A stretch of 64,000 nucleotides of DNA, taken from contig NZ_FQXQ01000006.1 of the NCBI RefSeq assembly GCF_900130035.1, positions 106,025 to 170,024 of the forward strand. Direction: 5' to 3'. The translations under genes and the position numbers were made by a program. This DNA comes from Wenyingzhuangia marina (GTDB taxonomy: Bacteria > Bacteroidota > Bacteroidia > Flavobacteriales > Flavobacteriaceae). Below are positions 54,383 to 63,906 of this stretch, piece by piece (position 1 is the first letter of the stretch; each line of letters opens with the position of its first letter). The notes below the pieces were generated by a model. It worked only from the letters and a program-made list of their open reading frames with translations, ran no database searches and was not told where the DNA came from.

Positions 54383-56221
54383 TAATTTAAAATATCTAAA
54401 GACTGTAAACTCACTAGTTTTGTATACATTCCTCCTTTTGCAATTAATTCTTGATGAGTTCCTTTTTCTACAATGCTACCTTTTTTCATCACCACAATTA
54501 AATCTGCATTTTTTACTGTCGATAATCTGTGTGCTATTACAATTGAAGTTTTATTTGCCATCATATTTTCAAGAGCATCTTGGACCACTTTTTCAGACTC
54601 TGTATCTAAAGCAGAAGTTGCTTCATCTAAAATCATAATAGGTGGATTTTTTAAAACAGCCCTTGCGATAGCAACCCTTTGTCTTTGACCTCCTGACAAT
54701 GAACTCCCTCCATCTCCTACGTTGCTCTGATAACCTTTATCAAATTCAGATATAAAATTATGAGCATTTGATATTTTAGCAGCGTGAATAATATCTTTTT
54801 CAGATGCATTATCTACGCCTAAAGAAATATTATTAGCAATAGTATCGTTAAATAAAATAGAATCTTGAGCAACAATCCCCATTTGACTTCTTAAAGATTT
54901 TGTAGTTACATTTCTAATATCCAATCCATCAAAGGTAATACTACCTTCATTAACATCATAAAATCTAGTTATCAAATTTGCTAGGGTAGATTTTCCACTA
55001 CCAGATTCTCCAACCAGTGCTACTGTTTTTCCTTTTGGAACAGTTAAACTAAAGTCTTTTAAGACATATTCATTCTCATATTTAAAAGACACATTATTAA
55101 ATTTAATTTCTCTCTCAAAACCTGTAATAACCTTAGCTCCTTCAGCATCTATTAAAGGATTAGGTGCATCTAAAATAAAACGAACTCTTTCTGATGCCGC
55201 ATTTCCTCCTTGTATGGCATGACTTGCCTTTGCCATAGCTTTAGCTGGCGTTAAAATTTGATAGGCTAATCCCATATAGGTAATAAAAGCACCACCCGTT
55301 AAGGTTTCTTCTAATAATACCAAAGTACCACCATAAACAAACAAAATAGAAATAGTAAAAACTCCTAAAAATTCACTTAGAGGACCCGCCATGGCCATTC
55401 TAGCCCCAATAACATTATTTTTGTAATTAATTTCTTCAGACTGTTCTTTAAACTTACTTTTAAAAAAAACTTCCGCTGTAAAGTTTTTAATAATTTTAAT
55501 TCCTCCAAGCGTTTCTTCTATTCTAGAAAGTAAATTCCCTTCTAAGGCAAAAATATCTCCCGAAATATTTTTAATAGTTTTCCCTAATCTTGATATTAAG
55601 AAACCCGATACTGGCAGAAATATTAACACGAAAATTGTTAATTTCCAACTAATCCAAAACATTGCTCCTAAAGTAAATAACAAGGTTAACGGTTCTCTTC
55701 CAATCATCATTATAGCATTCATAAATGATGATTTAATGGTTGTAATATCCGCTGTCATTCTTGAAATTAAATCTCCTTTTTTTTCTCTTGAAAAAAAAGA
55801 GACATTTTAAAGATGTCACCTTGTAATAAACATCATTTCTTAAATCTTTTAAAACTCCGTTATTTAAATATGTCATATACACCATTGACAAGTAAGCAAA
55901 TAAATTTTTTAAGAAAAAGGCTATAATCATAAAAACCATCATCCATATTAATGTACTAAAAGCACCTTTTTCATTTGTATTAACAGTTATAAAATAATTT
56001 AAATAATTCTCTAGCGTATCCTTATTTAAACTTCCTAAACCATTAAACACTGGTTTTTGATATATTTTTTCTCCTTCTTTAAACAAAACATTCATAACTG
56101 GCATTAAAGACAGCATTGACAATGCAGAGAAAAATGAGTACAAAAAATTAAAAAAAATACTTGATATAAAATTTAACTTATAAGGAGCTAAATATTTAAA
56201 AAAGTGTTTTAAATTTTTCAT
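54382..56221 (-). pseudogene. MsbA-like ABC exporter, split by a one-base frameshift
   Basis: Two overlapping frames together make one ABC transporter. Codons from 56221 encode the N-terminal membrane domain (MKNLKHFFKYLAPYKLNF, several helices) up to about codon 140. A second frame then continues SREKKGDLISRMTADITT, the ICL region, more helices and the full nucleotide-binding domain (GESGSGKST, LSGGQRQ, ILDEATSALD) to the stop at 54382. The switch falls at T8 CAAGAG A8 on the minus strand; removing one T gives a 612-aa protein. The second frame has a TAA just upstream of T8, which localises the shift. It is either a sequencing error, a real null allele or slippage. It lies in an operon with glycosyltransferases, so glycan or lipid export is likely. 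Confidence 0.85.
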
Positions 56222-56242
56222 TTATTTAATTGTTGTTAACGT

Positions 56243-57382
56243 TTATATTTTTTTTAACTTAAGTATCAACTCTGCTAATAAATTATTATTTCTTGGTAAT
56301 TTTGCATTCGTTAATTGTTCTTTCATTTTATTCCCTATACTTATATAAGACAACTCTTTTTTAATAAACCTTTGTCCATTTTCAATTATATCTATACTAT
56401 TTTCCCCTTTATAGACTTGTCTCATTTTTAAAGCGGCTTCTTCAATATTAGCATCTGCAGCTATAAATCCTTTTTTTAACATTCCATGGCTTCCTTTTAA
56501 AGGTTTTAAAGAATATCCTATTGGAAAACTATTTTCATTATTCATAAAAACCATATTCCCAGAGTAACCAGTTGCAATAACAGGTTTTTTAAAATACATA
56601 GCTTCTGCCAAAGTAAGTCCAAAACCTTCTGACCTATGCAAAGAGACCAAAGCATCTGTGTTTTCTATAAGTCCTGTTAACTCTTGTCTTGAAATTCGTT
56701 CATTAATAACTCTAATATTATGATTCTCTTTAAGTATATTCTCTAGTTTTTGCTTTTCTTCTGGAAAATCATCTAAACCAATGCTTTTTATAATAAGTGT
56801 TGCTTTCTCATTTTGTGTAAATGCTTTTTTAAAAGCTTTTACAACAGCAAAAGGATTCTTTCTTAGAATAGCACTATGAGAATCAAAAATGGTTAAAAAG
56901 TTAAAGGTATCTTCTTCTAGCGTTAAATCCCTTTTACTTAATGCTGATGTAGGTATTTGGACAGGATGAGGAATACTAATTACTGGACATGGAGCTTTAG
57001 CTGAAAAAATATCAACACAAAAATCACTTGCAGTCCATATTTCATCAAACAAACTCATGTATGGAATAATATCTTTTGGTATTTCTTTAAACTCCCATAC
57101 CCAAAAAGCAATATTATATCTATTCTTAAATTGTTTTTTTCCTGTTTTTTTAACAAACTGTTTAATCGTTCCTATATTGATGTGAAAAATATTTATAGGA
57201 TACTTTTTTGCATTTTCTTTTTTTTGATGATTATAAACATCTCTCTTATGGTTAAAAAGATAACTCACAACATTTACATTTACTCCTACAAATTCTAATG
57301 CCTTTACATTAGAAATTGATGCTTCTGTCAAGCCACATGGTTCATTAAAATAACCTATATAATTTACTCCTATTTTATTCAT
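56243..57382 (-). CDS. Glycosyltransferase family 4
   Basis: A 379-aa GT-B glycosyltransferase. The N-terminal domain begins KIGVNYIGYFNEPCGLTEAS. The nucleotide-sugar C-terminal half contains FLTIFDSHSAILRKNP and the GT4 E-x7-E region HRSEGFGLTLAEAMYFKKP followed by VIATGYSGN. No signal peptide or membrane helix. It is a cytosolic enzyme of the polysaccharide operon, 21 bp before the ABC exporter gene. Sugar and linkage are not predictable. Confidence 0.88.
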   Translation of the reverse strand: MNKIGVNYIGYFNEPCGLTEASISNVKALEFVGVNVNVVSYLFNHKRDVYNHQKKENAKKYPINIFHINIGTIKQFVKKTGKKQFKNRYNIAFWVWEFKEIPKDIIPYMSLFDEIWTASDFCVDIFSAKAPCPVISIPHPVQIPTSALSKRDLTLEEDTFNFLTIFDSHSAILRKNPFAVVKAFKKAFTQNEKATLIIKSIGLDDFPEEKQKLENILKENHNIRVINERISRQELTGLIENTDALVSLHRSEGFGLTLAEAMYFKKPVIATGYSGNMVFMNNENSFPIGYSLKPLKGSHGMLKKGFIAADANIEEAALKMRQVYKGENSIDIIENGQRFIKKELSYISIGNKMKEQLTNAKLPRNNNLLAELILKLKKI

Positions 57383-57398
57383 TAATCATTTTCTTTTT

Positions 57399-58490
57399 TT
57401 ATAACTCTTTATAAATCTCTAAATATGCTTTTGCCATCATTTTATAGTCAAATTTTTTTGACCAACGGATTAAATTTTCTTGATACTCTGTTTCATTATC
57501 ATAAAATTCTTGCATTCCGTTTTTATAAACGGCCACCATATGATCTGAATCAAAATTTTGAAAATAAAAAGCCAAACTACCACCTATTTCTGGTAAACTC
57601 GTTTTAGTACTCAAGAATACTGGCTTCCCAAAAACCATAGCTTCAATAGGCGGAATCCCAAAGCCCTCAGCAGTAGATGGATGACACATACATGTACTAT
57701 ATTTAATTAAGGCCCATTTTTCTTCATCACTAACATTATGACAAAAATGAACTCTATGCTCTACTGACAAGCATTTAATTTCTTCTTTAACTATTTTGAA
57801 ATATTCTTGGTTACAATCTGAAATCACTAAAACCAAATCTTCCTCTATATGAGGTAACATTCTTACAAGAGATAATTGATTTTTTTTTCTAAACAATACA
57901 CCTATATTTAAAATATATTTTTTACTTGCCAAAAATCTATAGCTTCCTAGGTTGTAATTAATGGTTATATCCGGAAAGAGAATTCCATTATAAACGACCT
58001 TTAACGCGGGTTCCTTTTTAAAAGAAAATAATTTTTTGTTTTCTAAAAAATCTTGTTTAACAAATTCAGAAATAAAAACAATAACATCAGCATTATATAT
58101 GTTCTTTTGAACTTTTTTTAACTCTTTATTATATTTTTTTTTTGAAATTTTCTCGTGAATAAAATTTAAATCATGAAGAGTTACCACTTTTTTCTGTCCT
58201 GATTTTTTAAAATGAAAATATGAAGATAATTGATGACTGGTGTGAATAATATGATACTTATAAGTATAAAAAGGCACTAATTTATGAATGGTCTTTCTTT
58301 TTCTAATTTCAAAACCTGTTTTTAAATCAGCTAATATTTCTTGGGGTCCGTATAATGAGACTTTTAATTTATTTACTTGCGAAAAACTTAACAATCCAAA
58401 CACTAAGTTCTTAAATACATTTGCGATTCCTGAGTTTGGATATCTTAGCCTCTCTAAATCAATTAATATCTTTTTTTTTCCTTCCATCAT
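57399..58490 (-). CDS. Glycosyltransferase family 4
   Basis: A 363-aa GT-B enzyme. N-terminal segment LIDLERLRYPNSGIANVFKN matches many flavobacterial GT4 proteins. The C-terminal donor-binding part has KYILNIGVLFRKKNQLSLV, then the active-site stretch STAEGFGIPPIEAMVFGKP and STKTSLPEIGG. It lies 27 bp after the restored end of the frameshifted glycosyltransferase (58518) and 16 bp before the next gene. A second Met (58487) may be the start. Substrates unknown. Confidence 0.88.
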   Translation of the reverse strand: MMEGKKKILIDLERLRYPNSGIANVFKNLVFGLLSFSQVNKLKVSLYGPQEILADLKTGFEIRKRKTIHKLVPFYTYKYHIIHTSHQLSSYFHFKKSGQKKVVTLHDLNFIHEKISKKKYNKELKKVQKNIYNADVIVFISEFVKQDFLENKKLFSFKKEPALKVVYNGILFPDITINYNLGSYRFLASKKYILNIGVLFRKKNQLSLVRMLPHIEEDLVLVISDCNQEYFKIVKEEIKCLSVEHRVHFCHNVSDEEKWALIKYSTCMCHPSTAEGFGIPPIEAMVFGKPVFLSTKTSLPEIGGSLAFYFQNFDSDHMVAVYKNGMQEFYDNETEYQENLIRWSKKFDYKMMAKAYLEIYKEL

Positions 58491-58517
58491 CTGTTATTAA
58501 AGACAAAACAAACTAGT

Positions 58518-59629
58518 TTAGCTTAAATTCTTATAAAGCTTCATCAGTTGTTCAGCTATAACTTTGTCATTAAATTTTTGAACATATTTCCATCCACTTT
58601 CTTCCATTTTTACTCGCAATTCATTATCATCTTGAATCCTATAAATAGCTTTTTTTAATGCTTTTTTATCATGTGGTTTTATATAAATACTATTTGCCCC
58701 CCAGCTTCTTTAAAACAACTTCCTTTTGATGAAACAACAGGTATTTTTGAAAACAATGCTTCAATTATTGGAATTCCAAAACCTTCGAAAACACTTGGAT
58801 AAATAAAAATATTAGCCATCTGATAAATCATGGCTAGATCAGTCATGTTTACCACCTGTGGAAAGTGCACTCTTTGTTCCATTCCATTGGTTATAATATA
58901 TTTTTTCACCTTATCTAAGTATTTAGTCTTTTTACCAACCACCACCAAATGGTCTGATGTGTTTTTAATTGCTTTTACAATAGTTAATAAATTTTTTCGC
59001 TCTTGTATAGTTCCCACATTCAACAAATATTTATGAGGTAAAAAATATTTATCTTTTACTTTTTGTTTTTCCTCTGTGCTGTAAGATTCTTTAAATGCAG
59101 CATGACATCCTTGATAAACAACCTCTACTTTTTCTTCTTTTATTTTAAAAAAATTTACAATGTCTTTTTTTGTTTGCTCACTGATGGCAATAATTTTATC
59201 GGCAGCATGAACTGCTCTATTAAATTTTTTTAAATAAATTTTTACTTCTAAATATGAATAAAGTTTTGGATACCTTAAAAAAATTAAATCATGAATGGTA
59301 ACAACTGTTTTTATATTTGTTTTTTCAATACCAATAGGTAATTCATTACTTAACCCATGATAAATTTGAACATTATCTTCTAATAAATCTTTTACTATCG
59401 CTTTTTGTCTCCATAAAGAATTTAATTTTTTCCAAATTTTTATTTTAGGCATACAAACAAACATGTTAGATTTTAACTCTAACCTATTAATACTTCCTAA
59501 TCTAGGGTTGTATAATAAATATTTATGATCAATAAACTGATCTGCTAAAATCCTTAAAGTATCTCTACTATAGTTTCCTAAACCAGTGGTATTATGAAAC
59601 ACCCTTTTTGCATCATAACCAATATTCAT
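58518..59629 (-). pseudogene. Glycosyltransferase family 4 with a one-base frameshift near its C-terminus
   Basis: The frame starting at 59629 encodes a GT4 enzyme (NIGYDAKRVFHNTTGLGNYS, then KYLLNVGTIQERKNL and the donor site PSVFEGFGIPIIEALFSKIP), but stops early at 58679 after CFKEAGGQIVFI. Inserting one G in the G6 tract (58697-58702) restores GGANSIYIKPHDKKALKKAI and a further tail ending YKNLS at 58518, a normal GT4 C-terminus; restored length is 370 aa. The recovered tail is protein-like for about 53 codons, so the frame shift is real in this sequence. The first gene of the minus-strand operon. Whether it is inactivated, a sequencing error or phase-variable is open. Confidence 0.85.
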
Positions 59630-59706
59630 TATAATTATTATTTTAATTCTACATTATTTTTCATGTAGCATATTTACATTGGTTAGATGTTGATATTCAA
59701 AAAAGG

Positions 59707-59735
59707 TTGCTTAAAAATATTGTATACTATGTTTG
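59707..59735 (+). promoter_or_regulatory. Candidate promoter of the RgpF-like gene
   Basis: TTG (59707-59709), 18-nt spacer, -7 box TATGTTTG (59728-59735). It would give a leader of about 135 nt before the ATG at 59876. Confidence 0.5.
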
Positions 59736-59761
59736 TTATAACTAATCATGTAATAATAGTG

Positions 59762-59801
59762 AGGTTTATAACCTATAACAGCATTACAAAACACTGTTAT
59801 A
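59762..59801 (+). promoter_or_regulatory. Structured 5' leader with two hairpins
   Basis: AGGTT-TAT-AACCT (59762-59774), followed by ATAACAG, 12-nt loop, CTGTTAT (59775-59800), then TAATTTTTATTTT. Both stems are perfect; the second is followed by a U-rich but interrupted tract. Confidence 0.45.
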
Positions 59802-59875
59802 TAATTTTTATTTTAAATTAACGTTCTTTGCAAAATATAGTTTTAACCATATTATTTTAAGATACTCTTGAACAA

Positions 59876-60700
59876 ATGAAAAGACTTTCTTTTTTTTCCT
59901 TTTTTGACCCTAACAACCAGATAGATGATTATGTTATTTTCTATTTAACTGAATTAAAAAAAGTATCTGATATTATATTCTCTTCTGATGGAGAATTATC
60001 AATTAATGAATTAGAAAAAATAAATCATTTGTGCCTTTTTCAAACAGGTATAAAACATGGAGAATATGATTTTGGATCACATAAAAGAGCCTATAAATTA
60101 GTTATAGAAAAAGACATTCTTAAAAATTATGATTGGTTAATCCTTGCTAACGACTCCTGTTATGGCCCATTTGTTCCTTTTGATAAAATTTTCACTAAAA
60201 TGGAGAGTCTTCCTTTAGATTTTTGGGGAATGACTCATAATACTGTAGATAAATCTCCTCATATACAAAGTTATTTTGTAGCATTAAACAAAAGCTCTTT
60301 TCTATCTGATATCTTTAAAAATTTTATTCTAAGTATTCAAAAAGAAGATATTAGAAGAAATATTGTTATAAAATATGAACATGGCCTAACAAAATGTTTA
60401 CATGAAAATGGCTACAAATATGACACTTATATGCCAGATATTCTTGGAAAATTCACCAATGATCCATTAAAAAACTGGGATGAAATGATAAAAAAAGGAT
60501 TTCCTTTTATTAAAAGAACTCTTTTTACTAGAAATACATATAATCTGAGAAATCTCAAAAATTATAAAAAAATTATAAATAATCAATATCCAAATTATAA
60601 TACTGATTTAATTGAAGGAAACTTAAATCGTTACCCTACTTATACCTCAAATAAAGATCTATTTATTAAAAAACTAAAGAAAAAATTACGTCTCAAATAG
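59876..60700 (+). CDS. RgpF-like (rhamnan synthesis F family) protein
   Basis: A 274-aa cytosolic protein. KNYDWLILANDSCYGPFVP (about 81-100) is the recognisable RgpF signature. An N-terminal FSFFDPNNQIDDYVIFYL and a middle DFWGMTHN match rhamnan synthesis F/glycosyl-hydrolase-like polysaccharide proteins. It is shorter than streptococcal RgpF and appears as a single domain. Next is a DUF616 protein after 9 bp. It starts a separate plus-strand unit, divergent from the ABC-glycosyltransferase operon. The reaction is likely rhamnosyl- or related sugar transfer; not certain. Confidence 0.78.
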   Translation: MKRLSFFSFFDPNNQIDDYVIFYLTELKKVSDIIFSSDGELSINELEKINHLCLFQTGIKHGEYDFGSHKRAYKLVIEKDILKNYDWLILANDSCYGPFVPFDKIFTKMESLPLDFWGMTHNTVDKSPHIQSYFVALNKSSFLSDIFKNFILSIQKEDIRRNIVIKYEHGLTKCLHENGYKYDTYMPDILGKFTNDPLKNWDEMIKKGFPFIKRTLFTRNTYNLRNLKNYKKIINNQYPNYNTDLIEGNLNRYPTYTSNKDLFIKKLKKKLRLK

Positions 60701-60709
60701 ATTATAATT

Positions 60710-61468
60710 ATGAGTTTAAAAAAAATAGTAGTATATACTGCTCTTTTCGGAGAGTACTGTGGTATTATTGAACAACCAAAAATAAAAGGAGTTGACTACA
60801 TCTGCTATACAGACCAAGATGTTTCCTCCAACTCTTGGAAAGTTATAAAAATAACTCCTCCTATTCACGAAGATAATACTAGATCTAATAGATATTACAA
60901 GATACTACCACACAAACATTTAAAAGAATATGACATTAGTATATATATTGATGCCAATTATTTAATTATTGGAGACATTATATCATTAATAAAAAATGTT
61001 TTTAAAAACAATCTATTTACCTGTTTCAATCATAACTTAATTACTGGTGACGCTAGAAATTGTATCTATAAAGAACTTGAACATATTTTGTCCTTACATA
61101 AACAAAAGGGGGTTTTTAAAGACCATACTGAAGTCATGAAAAAACAATTAGAAAAATATAGAAATGAAGGATACCCTAAAAACAATGGTTTAATCAGAGG
61201 CTCTGTTCTAATTAGACAACATAACCATAAAGATGTTATTGCTTTTATGGAAAAATGGTGGGAGGAATTAAATACAGGTAGTCGTAGAGATCAACTTAGT
61301 TGTAATTATGCAGCCTGGAAAACAAATTTCACCATTAACTATTTACCAGGCAATGGAGTCAGAGGAAACAAATGGTTTTTAAAATTGGGTTCTAGTCGAA
61401 AAAGTTTCACTAAGAAGCTAATAGAATATAAGCTTAAACGACTATTTGGTATCTATAAATTCTCTTAA
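60710..61468 (+). CDS. DUF616 glycosyltransferase-domain protein
   Basis: A 252-aa protein resembling the DUF616 (TOD1/MUCI70-like) glycosyltransferase family. The N-terminus IVVYTALFGEYCGI and SNRYYKILPHK followed by DISIYIDANYLI (DxD-like site) are typical. The C-terminal GLIRGSVLIRQHNHKD and RRDQLSCNYAAWK complete the family pattern. Function would be transfer of a sugar in the neighbouring glycan pathway. It lies 9 bp after the RgpF-like gene. There is no membrane segment. Confidence 0.78.
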   Translation: MSLKKIVVYTALFGEYCGIIEQPKIKGVDYICYTDQDVSSNSWKVIKITPPIHEDNTRSNRYYKILPHKHLKEYDISIYIDANYLIIGDIISLIKNVFKNNLFTCFNHNLITGDARNCIYKELEHILSLHKQKGVFKDHTEVMKKQLEKYRNEGYPKNNGLIRGSVLIRQHNHKDVIAFMEKWWEELNTGSRRDQLSCNYAAWKTNFTINYLPGNGVRGNKWFLKLGSSRKSFTKKLIEYKLKRLFGIYKFS

Positions 61469-61500
61469 ATAGGTCAGAGACACTTGTATGCTGCTATCTT

Positions 61501-62523
61501 CTATTTTATAGCATTTATAAAAATATCCGCAATATGCTCTTCAGTATATTTTGTTTGAATAACTTCTGCTGCTTTTACTCCTACACTATCTATTTTATCA
61601 AAATCAGATTTTAAATAAAAAATAGTCTCTGCTAAAGCCTTTGCTGTATTTGGAATTAAAACTATGTTTTTATTATCTGTAAAAACCTCTTTTATACCAG
61701 GAGTATCCTTTGTAATAATACATTTACCCATGGCAGCATAATGCCATACTTTGTTTGGGATCACAATATCTGTTTTAAATGACTTTCCAAAAATCCCTAA
61801 GCAAATATCATATTTAGCAATTTCAATATTTAGTTCTTCATACTTTACCCAGCCTTTTAACAAAACATTGGTTAGCTTGTGTTTTGCTATTTTACTTTTT
61901 ATTTTCTCATAAAAAACACCATCACCTATCAATTCAAACTTTATATCTTTAACATCCTTTAGTAAAATAGCACTATCAATAATTACATCTACTCCTTGCA
62001 AAGGAATAAAGCTTCCATAAAAACCAACCTTAAAAACATTATCTCTAAATTTTAATACTTTTTTATGATTAAAGTCGGTTGTATCAACTCCAATAGGAAG
62101 TACCTTTATTTTATCTTCTGATATAAAAAAAGTCTTAGAAAAATATTTTTTGTGTAGTAAAGTGTCTGTTAGTAAAATGTCTGCTCTGTGAAAAGGAATA
62201 AAATCCAACCAATATTTTATAGGTGCTTTCCAAAAATGACCGTAATCAATTACTTTGGTCATAAACTTTGAAATTAATGGATCAAAAATTATAGGCTTGG
62301 AAGTATACTTTTTTATAAGTTTAATGTCCTGATGCCTAAAAGGTGGTACATAAATATAATCTACATCTTTTTCTAATTCTAAAAAATGAGCCTTATCAAA
62401 ACTACTTCTTTTTTTAAATTCATATGAACGAACTTCAACATCTTCTCTCTTTTTCAAACCATTTATCAAAACTCGAACCCTATTATAATCCAAGTTGATC
62501 TTTCCCACAAACAGAATCTTCAT
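61501..62523 (-). CDS. Glycosyltransferase family 4
   Basis: A 340-aa GT-B protein. N-terminal LFVGKINLDYNRVRVLINGL, KVGFYGSFIPLQGVDVIIDS in the donor domain, and a GT4 pattern with VIPNKVWHYAAMGKCIITKD. The exact E-x7-E is less clear than in the other GT4 genes here, so donor binding may differ. It is on the minus strand, convergent with the DUF616 gene and divergent from the GT2 gene at 62606. Likely part of the same glycan pathway. Confidence 0.83.
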   Translation of the reverse strand: MKILFVGKINLDYNRVRVLINGLKKREDVEVRSYEFKKRSSFDKAHFLELEKDVDYIYVPPFRHQDIKLIKKYTSKPIIFDPLISKFMTKVIDYGHFWKAPIKYWLDFIPFHRADILLTDTLLHKKYFSKTFFISEDKIKVLPIGVDTTDFNHKKVLKFRDNVFKVGFYGSFIPLQGVDVIIDSAILLKDVKDIKFELIGDGVFYEKIKSKIAKHKLTNVLLKGWVKYEELNIEIAKYDICLGIFGKSFKTDIVIPNKVWHYAAMGKCIITKDTPGIKEVFTDNKNIVLIPNTAKALAETIFYLKSDFDKIDSVGVKAAEVIQTKYTEEHIADIFINAIK

Positions 62524-62582
62524 TTCGTTTATATTTTTAAATTCCTTTTTACAAATATCATTAATCTAACATATAGTTTTCA

Positions 62583-62590
62583 TATTTTTG
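62583..62590 (+). promoter_or_regulatory. -7 box of the GT2 gene
   Basis: TATTTTTG, 15 nt before the ATG at 62606. It overlaps the alternative TTG start at 62588. Confidence 0.5.
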
Positions 62591-62605
62591 AAAAAACATT
62601 TTAAA

Positions 62606-63421
62606 ATGGCATCTATTTCTATCATTATTAGTACCTATAATGCTCCAAAATGGTTAGCAAAAACATTATGGGGCTATAACCAACAAACATTTAAAGACTT
62701 TGAAATGGTTATTGCTGATGATGGATCTAAACAAGAAACAATTGACTTGATTAATTCAATCTCTAAAGAAGTTAATTATCCTATTATACATGTTTGGCAT
62801 GAAGACAATGGTTTTCAAAAATCAAAAATACTTAACAAAGCTATTCTTTCTTGCTCCTCTGATTATATTCTAATGTCTGATGGGGATTGTATTCCTATGC
62901 CTAATTTTGTTGAAACACATTCTGTCAAAAAAAAAGAAGGATGTTTTCTTTCAGGTGGATATCACAAATTACCTATGGATTTATCTAACCTTATTTCAAA
63001 GGAAGATATTGAAAATGGAAACTGTTTTGACAAAGATTGGTTGAAAAAAAATGGAATGAGAAATTCTTTTAAGAATAATAAAATTAATGCTTCTAAGATA
63101 AAAAGTACGTTTTTAAATTTTATCACTCCAACAACTCCAAGTTGGAACGGACACAATGCATCTGGCTGGAAAAAAGATATTTTAGCTATAAATGGTTTTG
63201 ATGAACGTATGCAATATGGTGGTCAAGACAGAGAGTTGGGAGAAAGATTAGTAAATTACGGTATCAAACCAATTCAAATAAGATATAGTACAGTTTGCTT
63301 ACATTTAGATCACCCAAGAGGGTATGCTACTCAAGATTCTATTAATAAAAACTTAGCAATACGTAAGGAAACAAAAAATCTTAAGAAAAAATATACTGAT
63401 TTTGGTATCCGTAAAAAATAA
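62606..63421 (+). CDS. Glycosyltransferase family 2
   Basis: A 271-aa GT-A enzyme. SIIISTYNAPKWLAKTL, the nucleotide-binding DGSKQETI, and the metal-binding MSDGDCIP are clear. The C-terminal HNASGWKKDILAINGFDERM and GGQDRELGERL match the GT2 subgroup with a galactosyltransferase-like acceptor segment. The ATG at 62606 is preferred over the TTG at 62588, because the latter lies in the promoter box. It is in the glycan region just ahead of ruvX. No membrane helix. Confidence 0.88.
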   Translation: MASISIIISTYNAPKWLAKTLWGYNQQTFKDFEMVIADDGSKQETIDLINSISKEVNYPIIHVWHEDNGFQKSKILNKAILSCSSDYILMSDGDCIPMPNFVETHSVKKKEGCFLSGGYHKLPMDLSNLISKEDIENGNCFDKDWLKKNGMRNSFKNNKINASKIKSTFLNFITPTTPSWNGHNASGWKKDILAINGFDERMQYGGQDRELGERLVNYGIKPIQIRYSTVCLHLDHPRGYATQDSINKNLAIRKETKNLKKKYTDFGIRKK

Positions 63422-63484
63422 ACATAATTCTTAATAAGATCTTTTAACTTTTAATTATTATTCAACAATTATAAAAAACTAATT

Positions 63485-63895
63485 ATGTCCAAGATATTAG
63501 CTTTCGATTATGGAACCGTAAGAACGGGGTTGGCGGAAACCGATGATTTAAAAATGATGGCTTTTGGATTAGATACCATACCTACCAAAGAAATTTTTAG
63601 TTATTTAAACCAGTATTTAAAACAAAATACTGTTGAACTGTTTGTAATAGGAAAACCTAAACAAATGAACGGTTTAGAAAGTGAAAGTGAAGTTTATATT
63701 AAAGAGTTTATTAAAAAATTAGACAGCACTTACCACATTCCCATTGTAAGATTTGATGAACGTTTTACATCTAAAATGGCTTTTGATACCATGATTGCTA
63801 GTGGTATTGGTAAGAAAAAAAGACAGAACAAAGGTTTGGTTGATAAAATTAGTGCTACTATTATTTTGCAAGAATTTTTGCAAAGTAACCCTTAA
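63485..63895 (+). CDS. ruvX: Putative pre-16S rRNA nuclease/Holliday junction resolvase RuvX (YqgF)
   Basis: A 136-aa RNase H-fold nuclease of the YqgF/RuvX family. [17 protein letters not shown] holds the first catalytic Asp, [14 protein letters not shown] the middle acid, and [10 protein letters not shown] the last conserved motif, followed by [13 protein letters not shown]. In other bacteria YqgF processes the 16S rRNA 5' end. It is 63 bp after the GT2 gene and 11 bp before the rmlA-like gene, so a housekeeping gene sits in the polysaccharide region. Confidence 0.92.
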   Translation: MSKILAFDYGTVRTGLAETDDLKMMAFGLDTIPTKEIFSYLNQYLKQNTVELFVIGKPKQMNGLESESEVYIKEFIKKLDSTYHIPIVRFDERFTSKMAFDTMIASGIGKKKRQNKGLVDKISATIILQEFLQSNP

Positions 63896-63906
63896 CAAAG
63901 AAAAAT

